Under the pieces are notes generated by a model. The model worked only from the letters and a program-made list of their open reading frames with translations. It was not told the DNA's origin and did not search any database. The translations under genes and the position numbers were made by a program. Of a stretch of DNA of 62,780 nucleotides, positions 45,691 to 53,978 are shown piece by piece (position 1 is the stretch's first letter; the number at the start of each line of letters is the position of its first letter). Source of the DNA: a bacterium (GTDB taxonomy: Bacteria > Bacteroidota > Rhodothermia > Balneolales > M1805); assembly GCA_006226965.1 (NCBI GenBank), contig SBGQ01000022.1:1-62780 (forward strand), read 5' to 3'.

Positions 45691-47355
45691 TTACTTTAAC
45701 ATTACATTCCAAGACTCGGCAACTTGCGCTTCTCTTTGCTTTGCAACCAATTCAGAAATAGCTTTATCAAATGAGGCCAAAATCATATCCTTTTGTAGGA
45801 TGCGATTTAAAGCTGCAACATTAGTAAACTCTTTTTCATTAAACGGAACGCCTTTACCTCTATCAGCCGAAACTGAATACCAGTTTTGAACGGTTGATTT
45901 ATCGACAATATTCCTTCCTTCAATTAACACATTCCCGCTTGGGTACAGTACAACGGCATTGTTATCTCCGCCAATTGTAAAGTTTAGATTCACATACGCC
46001 ACAGCATCGAGATTCATAGACTGAATTAATTTGGGTTTTGGTAAATCATCTGTAATACCTGCCGTTGCGGTTTGATCGCCGATTTCCAGCAAGCCAAGAC
46101 TGCTCAAACGTTTTGAGTTTTTGTAATTTTTTCTGAATAACTCTTTATTGTTTTTGTCTTCAACCGCGTAGAATTTTTCGTAATTCGGATCTGCCACAAC
46201 GTTATCAATATCAACTACTTCTACATTGTATTTGGTTAAAATAGCGCGAAATCCGTCATAAATACCTTTCATGTACTCATCCCAGTATTTATCATCCAAT
46301 TGCGGGAATTGATAGGTTGTAATAGTGGTAGTAATAACTCTGGCACCGTCTAAACGCTTGCTTTCTGAAACGTCTTTTGTCTGTTTAAACAAACTTGCCG
46401 ACACTCCTAATGACGCAATTCCAATTCTAAGTTTTTTCGCTTCAAGACTCGCTGCATAATACCCGTTTGCGGCGCTACCGTAATATTTAAACGGTTTTTC
46501 ATCTTTTACATCTACTTCACCATCAACGCGATATTGAGCATATGCTTTAATTTCACCGGTAACTTTTACAGGAACGGTTTCTAAATGTGCACTTTTTCTG
46601 CGCGCATAAGGATGCGGTTCAACCGTTAAACGATCTTCTTCAATCAAATCAACTTTCAGATAATTCCCTTCGGTGATAAATTTCACCACATCTACACCGC
46701 CGATTCCGCCGCCGCTCACTTGTGTTGATTTAAACGAACCGGCAGGAATGGTTACTTTTTCTGCGGCATGAAATGGTTGAATACCGTTAAACTCTTGTCC
46801 GCCGGGCATTTTTGAAATCATGGAAACCAACATCAACTTGCCTTTTGCGTCTTTTCCAAGATTAAATTCCAAGACTAAATCTTTGGTTAAATCCACTTCA
46901 TAATCAGATGATTTTCCGTTAATACTTTTTATGGTGAACATCGGAGCAGGAGAAATTTCAAAGGATGAAGTCTGTCCCGAAAGACTGTGAATTTCAATTT
47001 TTTTAGGACTTCTGTCATCTTTATCAACAAAAACAGAGTACACTCCACCGCCTTGACTTTTAGCTGTATCACCGCCAACAATAACTGTTCCTTCTAAATC
47101 GAGTACGCCATATCCTTCTGTTTTAATAAACTGTAACCCGACCATGGACTTCCCGTCTTCCCAATATTTGGCAAAATCGGTTCCCATCGTTTTAATGTTT
47201 TTTGAGTACAAGTTGGATTGATACATTCCAACAACTGCCATTTTGGACAAATCTTTTTCTTTTGATGTCATTAGTTTTAACGCTAATGCACCGATTTGAG
47301 CACAACCGGCGAGAACGAAAACGGCACCGCCAATCAAACTTAGTTTCTTAAACAT
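45691..47355 (-). CDS. Large lipoprotein of unknown function
   Basis: 554 aa. Lipoprotein signal 'MFKKLSLIGGAVFVLAGC' with Cys18. The protein appears mainly beta-rich for the first 300 residues. A second part (about 340-550) begins 'DGARVITTTITTYQFPQLDDKYWDEYMKGIYDGFRAIL' and continues with 'LDAVAYVNLNFTIGGDNNAVVLYPSGNVLIEGRNI'. That second part looks like the nucleotide-free fold of some periplasmic lipoproteins that test or bind surface components. No family is recognised with confidence. Monocistronic: own terminator, and divergent from rarA. Confidence 0.7.
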   Translation of the reverse strand: MFKKLSLIGGAVFVLAGCAQIGALALKLMTSKEKDLSKMAVVGMYQSNLYSKNIKTMGTDFAKYWEDGKSMVGLQFIKTEGYGVLDLEGTVIVGGDTAKSQGGGVYSVFVDKDDRSPKKIEIHSLSGQTSSFEISPAPMFTIKSINGKSSDYEVDLTKDLVLEFNLGKDAKGKLMLVSMISKMPGGQEFNGIQPFHAAEKVTIPAGSFKSTQVSGGGIGGVDVVKFITEGNYLKVDLIEEDRLTVEPHPYARRKSAHLETVPVKVTGEIKAYAQYRVDGEVDVKDEKPFKYYGSAANGYYAASLEAKKLRIGIASLGVSASLFKQTKDVSESKRLDGARVITTTITTYQFPQLDDKYWDEYMKGIYDGFRAILTKYNVEVVDIDNVVADPNYEKFYAVEDKNNKELFRKNYKNSKRLSSLGLLEIGDQTATAGITDDLPKPKLIQSMNLDAVAYVNLNFTIGGDNNAVVLYPSGNVLIEGRNIVDKSTVQNWYSVSADRGKGVPFNEKEFTNVAALNRILQKDMILASFDKAISELVAKQREAQVAESWNVMLK

Positions 47356-47438
47356 GTTACTGCCTTATTAATTCTGAGAATAAACGAACCGACTTTCGGT
47401 ATTTGGGGTTAAAAATCGGCTTTCGTGGCAGCAATGGT

Positions 47439-47462
47439 AATACTCCGATTGGAGTATTTTTT
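47439..47462 (+). terminator. Orphan terminator-like hairpin upstream of rarA
   Basis: AATACTCC (47439-47446) and GGAGTATT (47451-47458) with a GATT loop, then T on the plus strand. It lies 62 nt before the rarA ATG with no plus-strand gene before it in this divergent gap. It may end a short leader RNA or be an attenuator for rarA. Confidence 0.5.
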
Positions 47463-47523
47463 GGGTTTTCTCATTGCATTCCGCATCTCTTCATTCTACC
47501 TTAGAAGCGAAATAAGAAACAGT

Positions 47524-48870
47524 ATGGATTTATTTAACGAATCGGATTCTTCATCAAAAAAAGATAAACCAGGAGTTTCAGCCTGGGCGCCATTAGCTAC
47601 TCGAATGCGTCCGCGAAACATTGATGAGTATGTTGGCCAGTCGCATATTTTGGGTGAAGGAAAACTTCTTCGGAAAATGATTGATACAGGCGTTCTGGGT
47701 TCAGTCATTTTTTACGGGCCGCCAAGTGCCGGAAAAACAACCCTTGCCAATGTCATTTCAGCAGAAATTGATGCCGATTTCATCATCTTAAATGCGGTTT
47801 TAGACGGAACCAAAGATTTAAAAGAAGCTGTTGCCAAAGCCGATTACAATCAAAAACATAAAAACAGGCGAACTCTTCTATTTGTTGATGAGATTCACCG
47901 ATGGAATAAAGCGCAGCAAGACGCACTTTTACCGCATGTGGAATCCGGGCTAATTACACTCATCGGAGCAACAACTGAAAATCCGTTTTATTCTTTAGTC
48001 GGGCCGCTACTTTCACGTTGCCAGTTATTTGAATTGCATTCTTTTTCTATTGATGATTTACAGTTTATGATTGACCGAGCCGTTCAGGATTCAGAGCGAG
48101 GTTTAGGCTCACTTCATGTTCAGATTGATGATAAAGCCAAGTTTTTCTTAGCAGAATTTGCCGGCGGTGATATACGTCAAGTTTTAAATGCGCTCGAAAT
48201 TGCTGCACGAACGGCTCCTGTTCTCGAAAACGGTTCGCGACGTATTGATTTTAATCTGGCTCAGGAATCCATCCAAAAAAGAACCACTAAATACGACCGA
48301 ACCGGCGATCAACATTATCATTACGCTTCAGCGTTTATAAAATCTCTGCGCGGCTCCGATGTTGATGCTGCTTTATATTGGGTTTCAGCGATGTTAAGCG
48401 GCGGAGAAGACCCGAATTTTGTTTTTCGTCGATTACTCATTTTTTGTTCGGAAGATATCGGCATGGCCGACCCGAATGTAATCGCGACAGTGAACGCCTT
48501 ACAGGATTCGTTTCATAAAGTAGGTATGCCCGAAGGCTGGTATTTTATTTCTCATGCGGTTATTTATTGTGCTCTGGCTCCGAAAAGCAACAGTACAAAA
48601 GCCATTTTTGAGATTGCATCACACATAGAAAAAAATGGGGTTAAGCAAGTACCGGAACATCTAAAAGACAAAACGGCTAACGCTTTAAAAGCTCGCTATA
48701 CGGGAGATGTAAACTACTCGGACGAGTATTTATATCCGCACGAATTTCCTAACCATTGGGTAAATCAACAATACTTACCTGATGAATTAAAAAACAAAAC
48801 GTGGTTTGAAGGCGGAACCGAAGGTTTTGAAACCAGATATGTGGAAAGACTCCGTAAAATTCGCTCTTAA
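47524..48870 (+). CDS. rarA: Replication-associated recombination protein A (RarA/MgsA) ATPase
   Basis: AAA+ clamp-loader-like ATPase acting at stalled forks. I start at the ATG at 47524 (448 aa, 'MDLFNESDSSSKKDK'), because the upstream extension to 47425 runs over a terminator hairpin. 'LATRMRPRNIDEYVGQSHILGEGKLLRKMID' is the RarA N-terminal signature. Walker A 'FYGPPSAGKTTLANVIS' has Ser in place of the usual Gly (GPPGxGKT to GPPSAGKT). Walker B 'LLFVDEIHRWNKAQQDALLPHVE', sensor 1 'LIGATTENPF' and the C-terminal tetramerisation region ('SAMLSGGEDPNFVFRRLLIFCSEDIGMADP') follow. Confidence 0.95.
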   Translation: MDLFNESDSSSKKDKPGVSAWAPLATRMRPRNIDEYVGQSHILGEGKLLRKMIDTGVLGSVIFYGPPSAGKTTLANVISAEIDADFIILNAVLDGTKDLKEAVAKADYNQKHKNRRTLLFVDEIHRWNKAQQDALLPHVESGLITLIGATTENPFYSLVGPLLSRCQLFELHSFSIDDLQFMIDRAVQDSERGLGSLHVQIDDKAKFFLAEFAGGDIRQVLNALEIAARTAPVLENGSRRIDFNLAQESIQKRTTKYDRTGDQHYHYASAFIKSLRGSDVDAALYWVSAMLSGGEDPNFVFRRLLIFCSEDIGMADPNVIATVNALQDSFHKVGMPEGWYFISHAVIYCALAPKSNSTKAIFEIASHIEKNGVKQVPEHLKDKTANALKARYTGDVNYSDEYLYPHEFPNHWVNQQYLPDELKNKTWFEGGTEGFETRYVERLRKIRS

Positions 48871-48909
48871 ATCGCTTATATTGAGTCCTTATTCAAACTA
48901 AATTGAACT

Positions 48910-49851
48910 ATGCATATTCTTTTGACCGGTGGTGCCGGATTTATAGGTTCGCATGTTGCTGAAAAATTGCTTCAGGAAGGGCACCAACTAACCGTGATTG
49001 ATAACTTTGATTCGTTTTACGACAAAGACATCAAAGAGAAAAACCTTTCTTCGTTTATTGATAAAGTTACTTTTTATGATTGGGATTTAGCCGATTCCGC
49101 AATTATTCAACAACTCGAAAACGTTCCTAAAATCGACTTGATTTTGCATTTAGCGGCAAAAGCGGGTGTGCGTCCATCGATTCAAAATCCTTCATCGTAT
49201 ATTCGGGCAAATGTAGATGCTACGTTAAATCTGCTTGAATTTGCTCGCAAAAACGGTGTAAAAAGAACGGTTTTTGCTTCATCTTCTAGTGTGTATGGTA
49301 TCAATCAAAAAGTACCGTTTGCGGAAAGTGACGCCATTAACCAAAGTATTTCACCGTATGCTGCATCCAAAATAGCCTGTGAGCAATTAGCACATAGTTT
49401 TTCGCATATTTATGGGTTATCTATAACGGCATTGCGTTTTTTCACGGTTTACGGTCCGCGTCAAAGACCTGATTTGGCCATTCACAAATTCGCCCGAATG
49501 ATTTTAAACGACCAGCCGATTCCTGTTTACGGTGACGGTTCAACTGCCCGAGACTACACGTATATCGACGATATTGTACAGGGTGTTTTGGGTGCCGTTT
49601 ATGCCGATCATCAAGGTTTTGATGTCTATAATTTGGGTGAAAGTAAAGTGATTCCTCTAAAGACTTTGATTCGGGAACTCGAACATGCTTTAGGCAAAAA
49701 AGCGACGATTGATTGGCAGCCCATGCAAGCCGGAGACGTTCCTTTTACCTATGCTGATATTTCCAAAGCACGAGCATTTTTAGGCTACGACCCTCAAGTT
49801 GATTTAAAAACGGGTTTAAAGCATTTTGTTGAATGGCTGAAAACAAATTAA
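48910..49851 (+). CDS. NAD-dependent UDP-sugar epimerase
   Basis: 313 aa short-chain dehydrogenase of the extended type. Cofactor loop 'LLTGGAGFIGSHVAEKLL' (4-21), 'ASSSSVYG' near 120, catalytic Tyr-x-x-x-Lys in 'SPYAASKIACE' (near 146-150), and 'FTVYGPRQRPDLAIHKF' near 179. The short length and 'GPRQRPD' region fit UDP-glucuronate or UDP-glucose 4-epimerases. Exact sugar not decided. Substrate likely feeds surface polysaccharide. Confidence 0.88.
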   Translation: MHILLTGGAGFIGSHVAEKLLQEGHQLTVIDNFDSFYDKDIKEKNLSSFIDKVTFYDWDLADSAIIQQLENVPKIDLILHLAAKAGVRPSIQNPSSYIRANVDATLNLLEFARKNGVKRTVFASSSSVYGINQKVPFAESDAINQSISPYAASKIACEQLAHSFSHIYGLSITALRFFTVYGPRQRPDLAIHKFARMILNDQPIPVYGDGSTARDYTYIDDIVQGVLGAVYADHQGFDVYNLGESKVIPLKTLIRELEHALGKKATIDWQPMQAGDVPFTYADISKARAFLGYDPQVDLKTGLKHFVEWLKTN

Positions 49852-49983
49852 GTAATCTCAGAATGCTGTATACCACAATTAAAACTAGCTCGTTTGCAAA
49901 CAAAATCGTTTCATTTTCTAAGCCTGATTAAGTTAAATTAGCCTACAGAAAACATAATTAACACCAATATTCAACAAAAAAAC

Positions 49984-51174
49984 ATGTCTTCTGCTATTGT
50001 AATTGTCGCTTTTGGCGGTGTTTCGCCTGAACATGAAGTTTCTGTAATTACCGGTATTCAAGCTGCAATGGCTTTAAAAGAATCCGGGCAAGCGTGCATT
50101 CCTTTATACATAAGTAAACAAGGTGCTTGGTTCAGCGGTGAACATTTATTGGAGTTGAGCAATTACAAAGACTTGAAAGTATTAACGGCAACATCACCAA
50201 AAGCAGCTTTTGTTACCGACAGCAGAGGTGTTACCGCTTTCGAAATTGAACAAAAAGGTTTATTCAAAAAACCATTGCAGTATAATCCGCAAGCCGTTTT
50301 ATGTGCATTCCACGGCTCTGACGGTGAAAACGGTTCGTTTCAGGGTTTGTGTGAAGCTTTAAATGTTCCCTATTCTGGCAGCGGCGTTTTGGCATCATCG
50401 CTTGGAATGGATAAAGATATGACTAAACGTGTGTGCAGAGATGCCGGCATTCCGGTTGTGGATGGACTTACTTTTTGGGAATCGGAATGGGTTTGCAAAA
50501 AAGACACGATTGTAAATGGTTTAGAAAAATTCGGATATCCATTAATTGTAAAACCCTCTCGTTTAGGCTCTAGTATCGGCGTGGCAAAAGCTGATAATCA
50601 AGCTCAGTTAATTGATTCTATTGAAACCGCATTCCGCTACGATTCAAAATTGTTAGTTGAAAAAGCAATTCAGCCATTGCGAGAAATTAACTGTTCTGTT
50701 TTGGGGACGGCTGAAGAAAACAAAGCCAGCGTTTGTGAACAGCCCAAAGGAAGTACAGAAATTTTATCGTTTACGGATAAATATCAATCTGACAGTAATT
50801 CTACCAAAGGTATGGCATCGGCTTCTCGTTTAATTCCTGCGCCCATCAGCGAAGAAAAAACAAATGAAATTCAACAACTTTCAAAACAAATATTCAGTGT
50901 ACTAGGTTGCTCAGGTGTTGCTCGTTTAGATTTTTTGATGAATGATGAAACCGGACACGTTTATTTTAATGAAATAAATACAATTCCCGGCTCACTCTCC
51001 TTTTATTTATGGGAAAAAAGCGGATTTACATTTTCTCAATTAACCAAAGAATTGGTTAGAATTGCAGTGTTGAATCATCAACAAAAAAACGGAAGAATTC
51101 GCTCTTATGAAACCAATTTGCTGAGTGAAAAATCAGCTAAGGGAATCAAAGGACTAAAAGGTTTAAAAAAATGA
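49984..51174 (+). CDS. ddl: D-alanine--D-alanine ligase
   Basis: Makes the D-Ala-D-Ala end of the murein stem with ATP. 396 aa. 'AFGGVSPEHEVSVITG' (9-24) is the N-terminal signature with the catalytic Glu. ATP-grasp motifs 'GYPLIVKPSRLGSSIGVAKA' and 'LVEKAIQPLREINCSVLG' are in the middle. The C-terminal 'VARLDFLMNDETGHVYFNEINTIPGSLSFYLWEKSGF' carries the metal site. Longer than E. coli DdlB (306) by insertions, with a basic Gly/Lys tail. It lies far from the dcw cluster, where ddl sits in many other bacteria. Its stop overlaps the next gene (ATGA). Confidence 0.95.
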   Translation: MSSAIVIVAFGGVSPEHEVSVITGIQAAMALKESGQACIPLYISKQGAWFSGEHLLELSNYKDLKVLTATSPKAAFVTDSRGVTAFEIEQKGLFKKPLQYNPQAVLCAFHGSDGENGSFQGLCEALNVPYSGSGVLASSLGMDKDMTKRVCRDAGIPVVDGLTFWESEWVCKKDTIVNGLEKFGYPLIVKPSRLGSSIGVAKADNQAQLIDSIETAFRYDSKLLVEKAIQPLREINCSVLGTAEENKASVCEQPKGSTEILSFTDKYQSDSNSTKGMASASRLIPAPISEEKTNEIQQLSKQIFSVLGCSGVARLDFLMNDETGHVYFNEINTIPGSLSFYLWEKSGFTFSQLTKELVRIAVLNHQQKNGRIRSYETNLLSEKSAKGIKGLKGLKK

Positions 51175-52634
51175 GACGTCAGCTAAAACCAATTCTCCTC
51201 GGACTTACTTTTTTTGCAACGTATTGTACTCCTTCGAATACTATTAATGTGGATAAAAAGCCCGTTTTCCCGGGTGAACAAGTTCCGCTCGCAGAATTAA
51301 CTAATGAAGTGGATCAACAGGTCGTTCGAATCGGAGAATTAAACGAAATACGTCAACTTGACCCGCTTTTTGCTACAACAAACGGTGAATTTCGTGTTAT
51401 TCATTTAGTTTATGATGGCTTAGTAAATCAAACTATCGACGGTAAAATCACGTCAGGAATTGCCAATTCATGGAAAATCAGCCCTGATTCGCTTGTTTAT
51501 GAGTTTTATTTAGGAAACAAGCAATTCCATTCATCGGATTTATTCTTTAACGGTTCTGGTAGAGAAGTAACTGCAGAAGATGTCGAATTGGTTTTTAAAC
51601 GCATGGGAAGCCATTCCGTACCACCCCAGACAGCTCGATTATTTTGGGCTATTCGCGGAATGGATAGTTATTTTGCAGAGCAGCGCGAGATATACGATGA
51701 ATCAAAACGAATGCTAAAAACCATTGCCGGAGTTGAAGTTATAGATTCAAAAACCATTCGTTTTACGCTCGATTACAAAGACTCTGACTTTTTGAATAAA
51801 CTATCGCGTCCGGAAGCTTCTGTTTATCCAAAAGAAGCTATATCTGGCGCTGAATCAGTTTTAAAATCGAATCCCATCGGCACCGGAGAATGGCGTTTTT
51901 CGGGTTTATTTCAAGACAGTATTATCACGCTTCGTCCCGAAAACCAATCCACTAACATTTCAACAGAAATAAAGAGAAAACGTATTGAATTCTACTTTTT
52001 CAAAAATGAGGTTTCGCTTTACAAAAAGTTTTTCAAAGAAGAGATTGATATTGTACCGGAGTTAGGACCTCAATTATCAGCAAGTTTGCTTGATGCCAAC
52101 GGTAAGCTTGAAATCGCCTATCAAGATAAGTTTGAGCTGTATAATACAACATCAAAAACGCCTTATACCCTTTGGTTCAATACCGCCAATCGATACGGGT
52201 TAAAAGCCGGTGATGCAGCTTTTTTGATATCAAAAAATACCATTGACAATGAATTCGCTTCTTCAAAGGCCATCGTTTCAAATAATTATGTGTTAAAAGA
52301 TGCGCCAAATGCGGATGCAGCTCTGCTTTCTATTTTCAAAAAACCGGATGCTAAACAACGATTGGTATTAGCATATAACGGCGATGCGCTCAGTTTTGAA
52401 CTTTTGAAAAATGTTTACCAATCCATTTCAAAAGATTATGATGCCGTGGTTTTAAAAACCTTGGTAACCGGACGCGAATCTATTTTCATTGCTTCAAAAG
52501 GCTCTGAAAAACCTACCTCAAATGCAATTGCGATAGCGCAGTTTTTCGTAAACAGAACCGGATTACAAACAAAAGGAAAACCATTGGCTCGCTTTTCAAA
52601 CGAACCTTGGTGGATTCAAATTGATACTAATTGA
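51171..52634 (+). CDS. Lone extracytoplasmic solute-binding lipoprotein (family 5, peptide-type)
   Basis: 487 aa. Lipoprotein signal with Cys19 in 'TYCTPS'. The SBP_bac_5 pattern is present: 'LDPLFATTNGEFRVIHLVYDGLVNQ', 'GIANSWKISPDSLVYEFYL', 'VTAEDVELVFKRM', 'TIRFTLDYKDSDFLNKLSRPEASVYPKEAI' and 'SNPIGTGEWRF'. The C-terminal half is shorter than usual. No permease or ATPase gene is nearby, so the transport partner is unknown or absent. Its overlap with ddl and contact with nadK suggest it is co-transcribed with them. Confidence 0.82.
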   Translation: MRRQLKPILLGLTFFATYCTPSNTINVDKKPVFPGEQVPLAELTNEVDQQVVRIGELNEIRQLDPLFATTNGEFRVIHLVYDGLVNQTIDGKITSGIANSWKISPDSLVYEFYLGNKQFHSSDLFFNGSGREVTAEDVELVFKRMGSHSVPPQTARLFWAIRGMDSYFAEQREIYDESKRMLKTIAGVEVIDSKTIRFTLDYKDSDFLNKLSRPEASVYPKEAISGAESVLKSNPIGTGEWRFSGLFQDSIITLRPENQSTNISTEIKRKRIEFYFFKNEVSLYKKFFKEEIDIVPELGPQLSASLLDANGKLEIAYQDKFELYNTTSKTPYTLWFNTANRYGLKAGDAAFLISKNTIDNEFASSKAIVSNNYVLKDAPNADAALLSIFKKPDAKQRLVLAYNGDALSFELLKNVYQSISKDYDAVVLKTLVTGRESIFIASKGSEKPTSNAIAIAQFFVNRTGLQTKGKPLARFSNEPWWIQIDTN

Positions 52635-52649
52635 TTGAGTATTCTTTCT

Positions 52650-53522
52650 ATGAAACTGACATTTGGAATTATTGCAAACCCCGATAAATATGCCATTCGT
52701 CACGCGGTTGATCGTGTAGTACAATGGTCTTCTGTTCACAAATGTCAATTAATAATCAGTCCCAAACTGAATAATTATGTACTTGAGTCTCATGCTCATT
52801 TATCGGTAGTTGAGTCGGAATTAGCCGTTGTTCAACAATCGGATTATGTAATTTCGATTGGCGGTGACGGAACCATTCTTTGGACGGCACAATTAATGAC
52901 ACAAACCGATCCAAAACCCATTTTGGGAATTAATTCCGGCAGATTGGGCTTCATGGCAAGTACTGCTTTAGAGAAAATTGATGAATCCCTTACAGCCATC
53001 AAACAAAAAACGATTCGTCTGGATAGACGCTTTTTTCTGGAATCTAAGCACCCGATTTTAGGGCATCATTTTGCACTGAATGAATTTTTGTTCGCCAAAA
53101 AAGACAGTGCATCTATGATTACGGTAAAGGCCATTTTTAACGGTGAATTGATTAACAATTATTGGGCTGATGGTTTAATTGTTTCTACGCCAACCGGTTC
53201 AACAGCATATAATTTGTCGAGCGGCGGCCCGATCGTGATGCCCGGAACTGATGTTCTCATTTTAACACCGATTACTCCGCATACACTTACTACAAGACCC
53301 TTGGTTTTACCTTCGAACGGGAAACTGGAAGTAATTATCGACCGCCAAAACTCGGATATTTTATTTTCTTATGACGGAAATAATGTGGATGTGAGCCGTT
53401 ACCCGCTTCGTATTGAAATTCAAAAATCTGAACGATATATCGACATTGTTGAATTACCGAATCATTCCTTTTTCGGAACGCTACGCACAAAATTAATGTG
53501 GGGACGCGACGCTAGAGATTAG
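52650..53522 (+). CDS. nadK: NAD kinase
   Basis: Phosphorylates NAD to NADP. I take the ATG at 52650 (290 aa, 'MKLTFGIIANPDK'); a TTG five codons upstream is possible. The 'SIGGDGTILWTAQ' motif (near 72-84) binds phosphate. 'LNEFLFAKKDSASMITV' holds the NE pair, and 'WADGLIVSTPTGSTAYNLSSGGPIVMPG' the NAD region. The TAG stop (53520-53522) is inside the first GATTAGG unit of the tandem array that begins at 53517. Confidence 0.96.
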   Translation: MKLTFGIIANPDKYAIRHAVDRVVQWSSVHKCQLIISPKLNNYVLESHAHLSVVESELAVVQQSDYVISIGGDGTILWTAQLMTQTDPKPILGINSGRLGFMASTALEKIDESLTAIKQKTIRLDRRFFLESKHPILGHHFALNEFLFAKKDSASMITVKAIFNGELINNYWADGLIVSTPTGSTAYNLSSGGPIVMPGTDVLILTPITPHTLTTRPLVLPSNGKLEVIIDRQNSDILFSYDGNNVDVSRYPLRIEIQKSERYIDIVELPNHSFFGTLRTKLMWGRDARD

Positions 53523-53614
53523 GGATTAGGGATTGCGGATTGCGGATTGCGGATTGCGGATTGCGGATTGCGGATTGCGGATTGCGGATTGCGGATTGCG
53601 GATTGCGGATTGCG
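53517..53614 (+). repeat. Heptamer tandem array at the nadK stop codon
   Basis: Two GATTAGG units (53517-53530) and then twelve exact GATTGCG units (53531-53614). The nadK stop is supplied by the first unit. After it come an AT-rich tail and degenerate heptamers GATGGAT, GATTGTT, GATTGTT (53631-53651). There are no spacers, so it is not CRISPR. Length is likely to vary by slippage. Confidence 0.97.
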
Positions 53615-53930
53615 GATATTAGAAATTTTTGATGGATGATTGTTGATTGTTGATTTCAAATAAAGCCCTCATAAGACTGAAAATCCAAGAATTTCACAAA
53701 ACTCATAAGCGTAAGAAGGCATTTTCGTACTCCTTTTCCTCAAAGAATATTTTTTTTAATCGTCATTGCACTGAGCTGTATGCAGTGTCCTCGAATTAGG
53801 GAGTCTCTTTGAGTGCACGACCTGTTTAACGCTTATTGATTCTGCAAAACCCCAATCGACATGAGACTCCAGTATTCCCTGACAGGATGCCGCCCATTGA
53901 CAAATTTGACACACTTTAATGAACACCCTC
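53615..53930. other. Intergenic stretch between convergent arrays
   Basis: About 316 nt without any supported gene. It holds short inverted repeats: GGAGTCTC (53800-53807) with GAGACTCC (53863-53870), and TGCACT (53767-53772) with AGTGCA (53812-53817). These could fold as an RNA or be remnants of repeats. No T-rich terminator for nadK or the opposite gene is visible. Confidence 0.5.
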
Positions 53931-53978
53931 ATTACATCATTACATCATTACATCATAACATCGCTTCATCAATTCATC
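53931..53978 (-). repeat. Octamer tandem array at the stop codon of the CrtI-like gene
   Basis: On the minus strand, units GATGAATT, GATGAAGC, GATGTTAT and three exact GATGTAAT follow each other with period 8, becoming more regular away from the gene. The gene's TGA stop (53977-53979) overlaps the first GATG by two bases (TGATG), as at leuA. Confidence 0.9.

Noticed and set aside
47425-47523. N-terminal extension of rarA
   Set aside because: It runs through a terminator hairpin and gives a hydrophobic peptide foreign to RarA.
53517-53614. CRISPR array or telomere-like sequence
   Set aside because: Units are 7 bases with no spacers, and the telomere-like GATTAGG occurs only twice; there are no cas genes.
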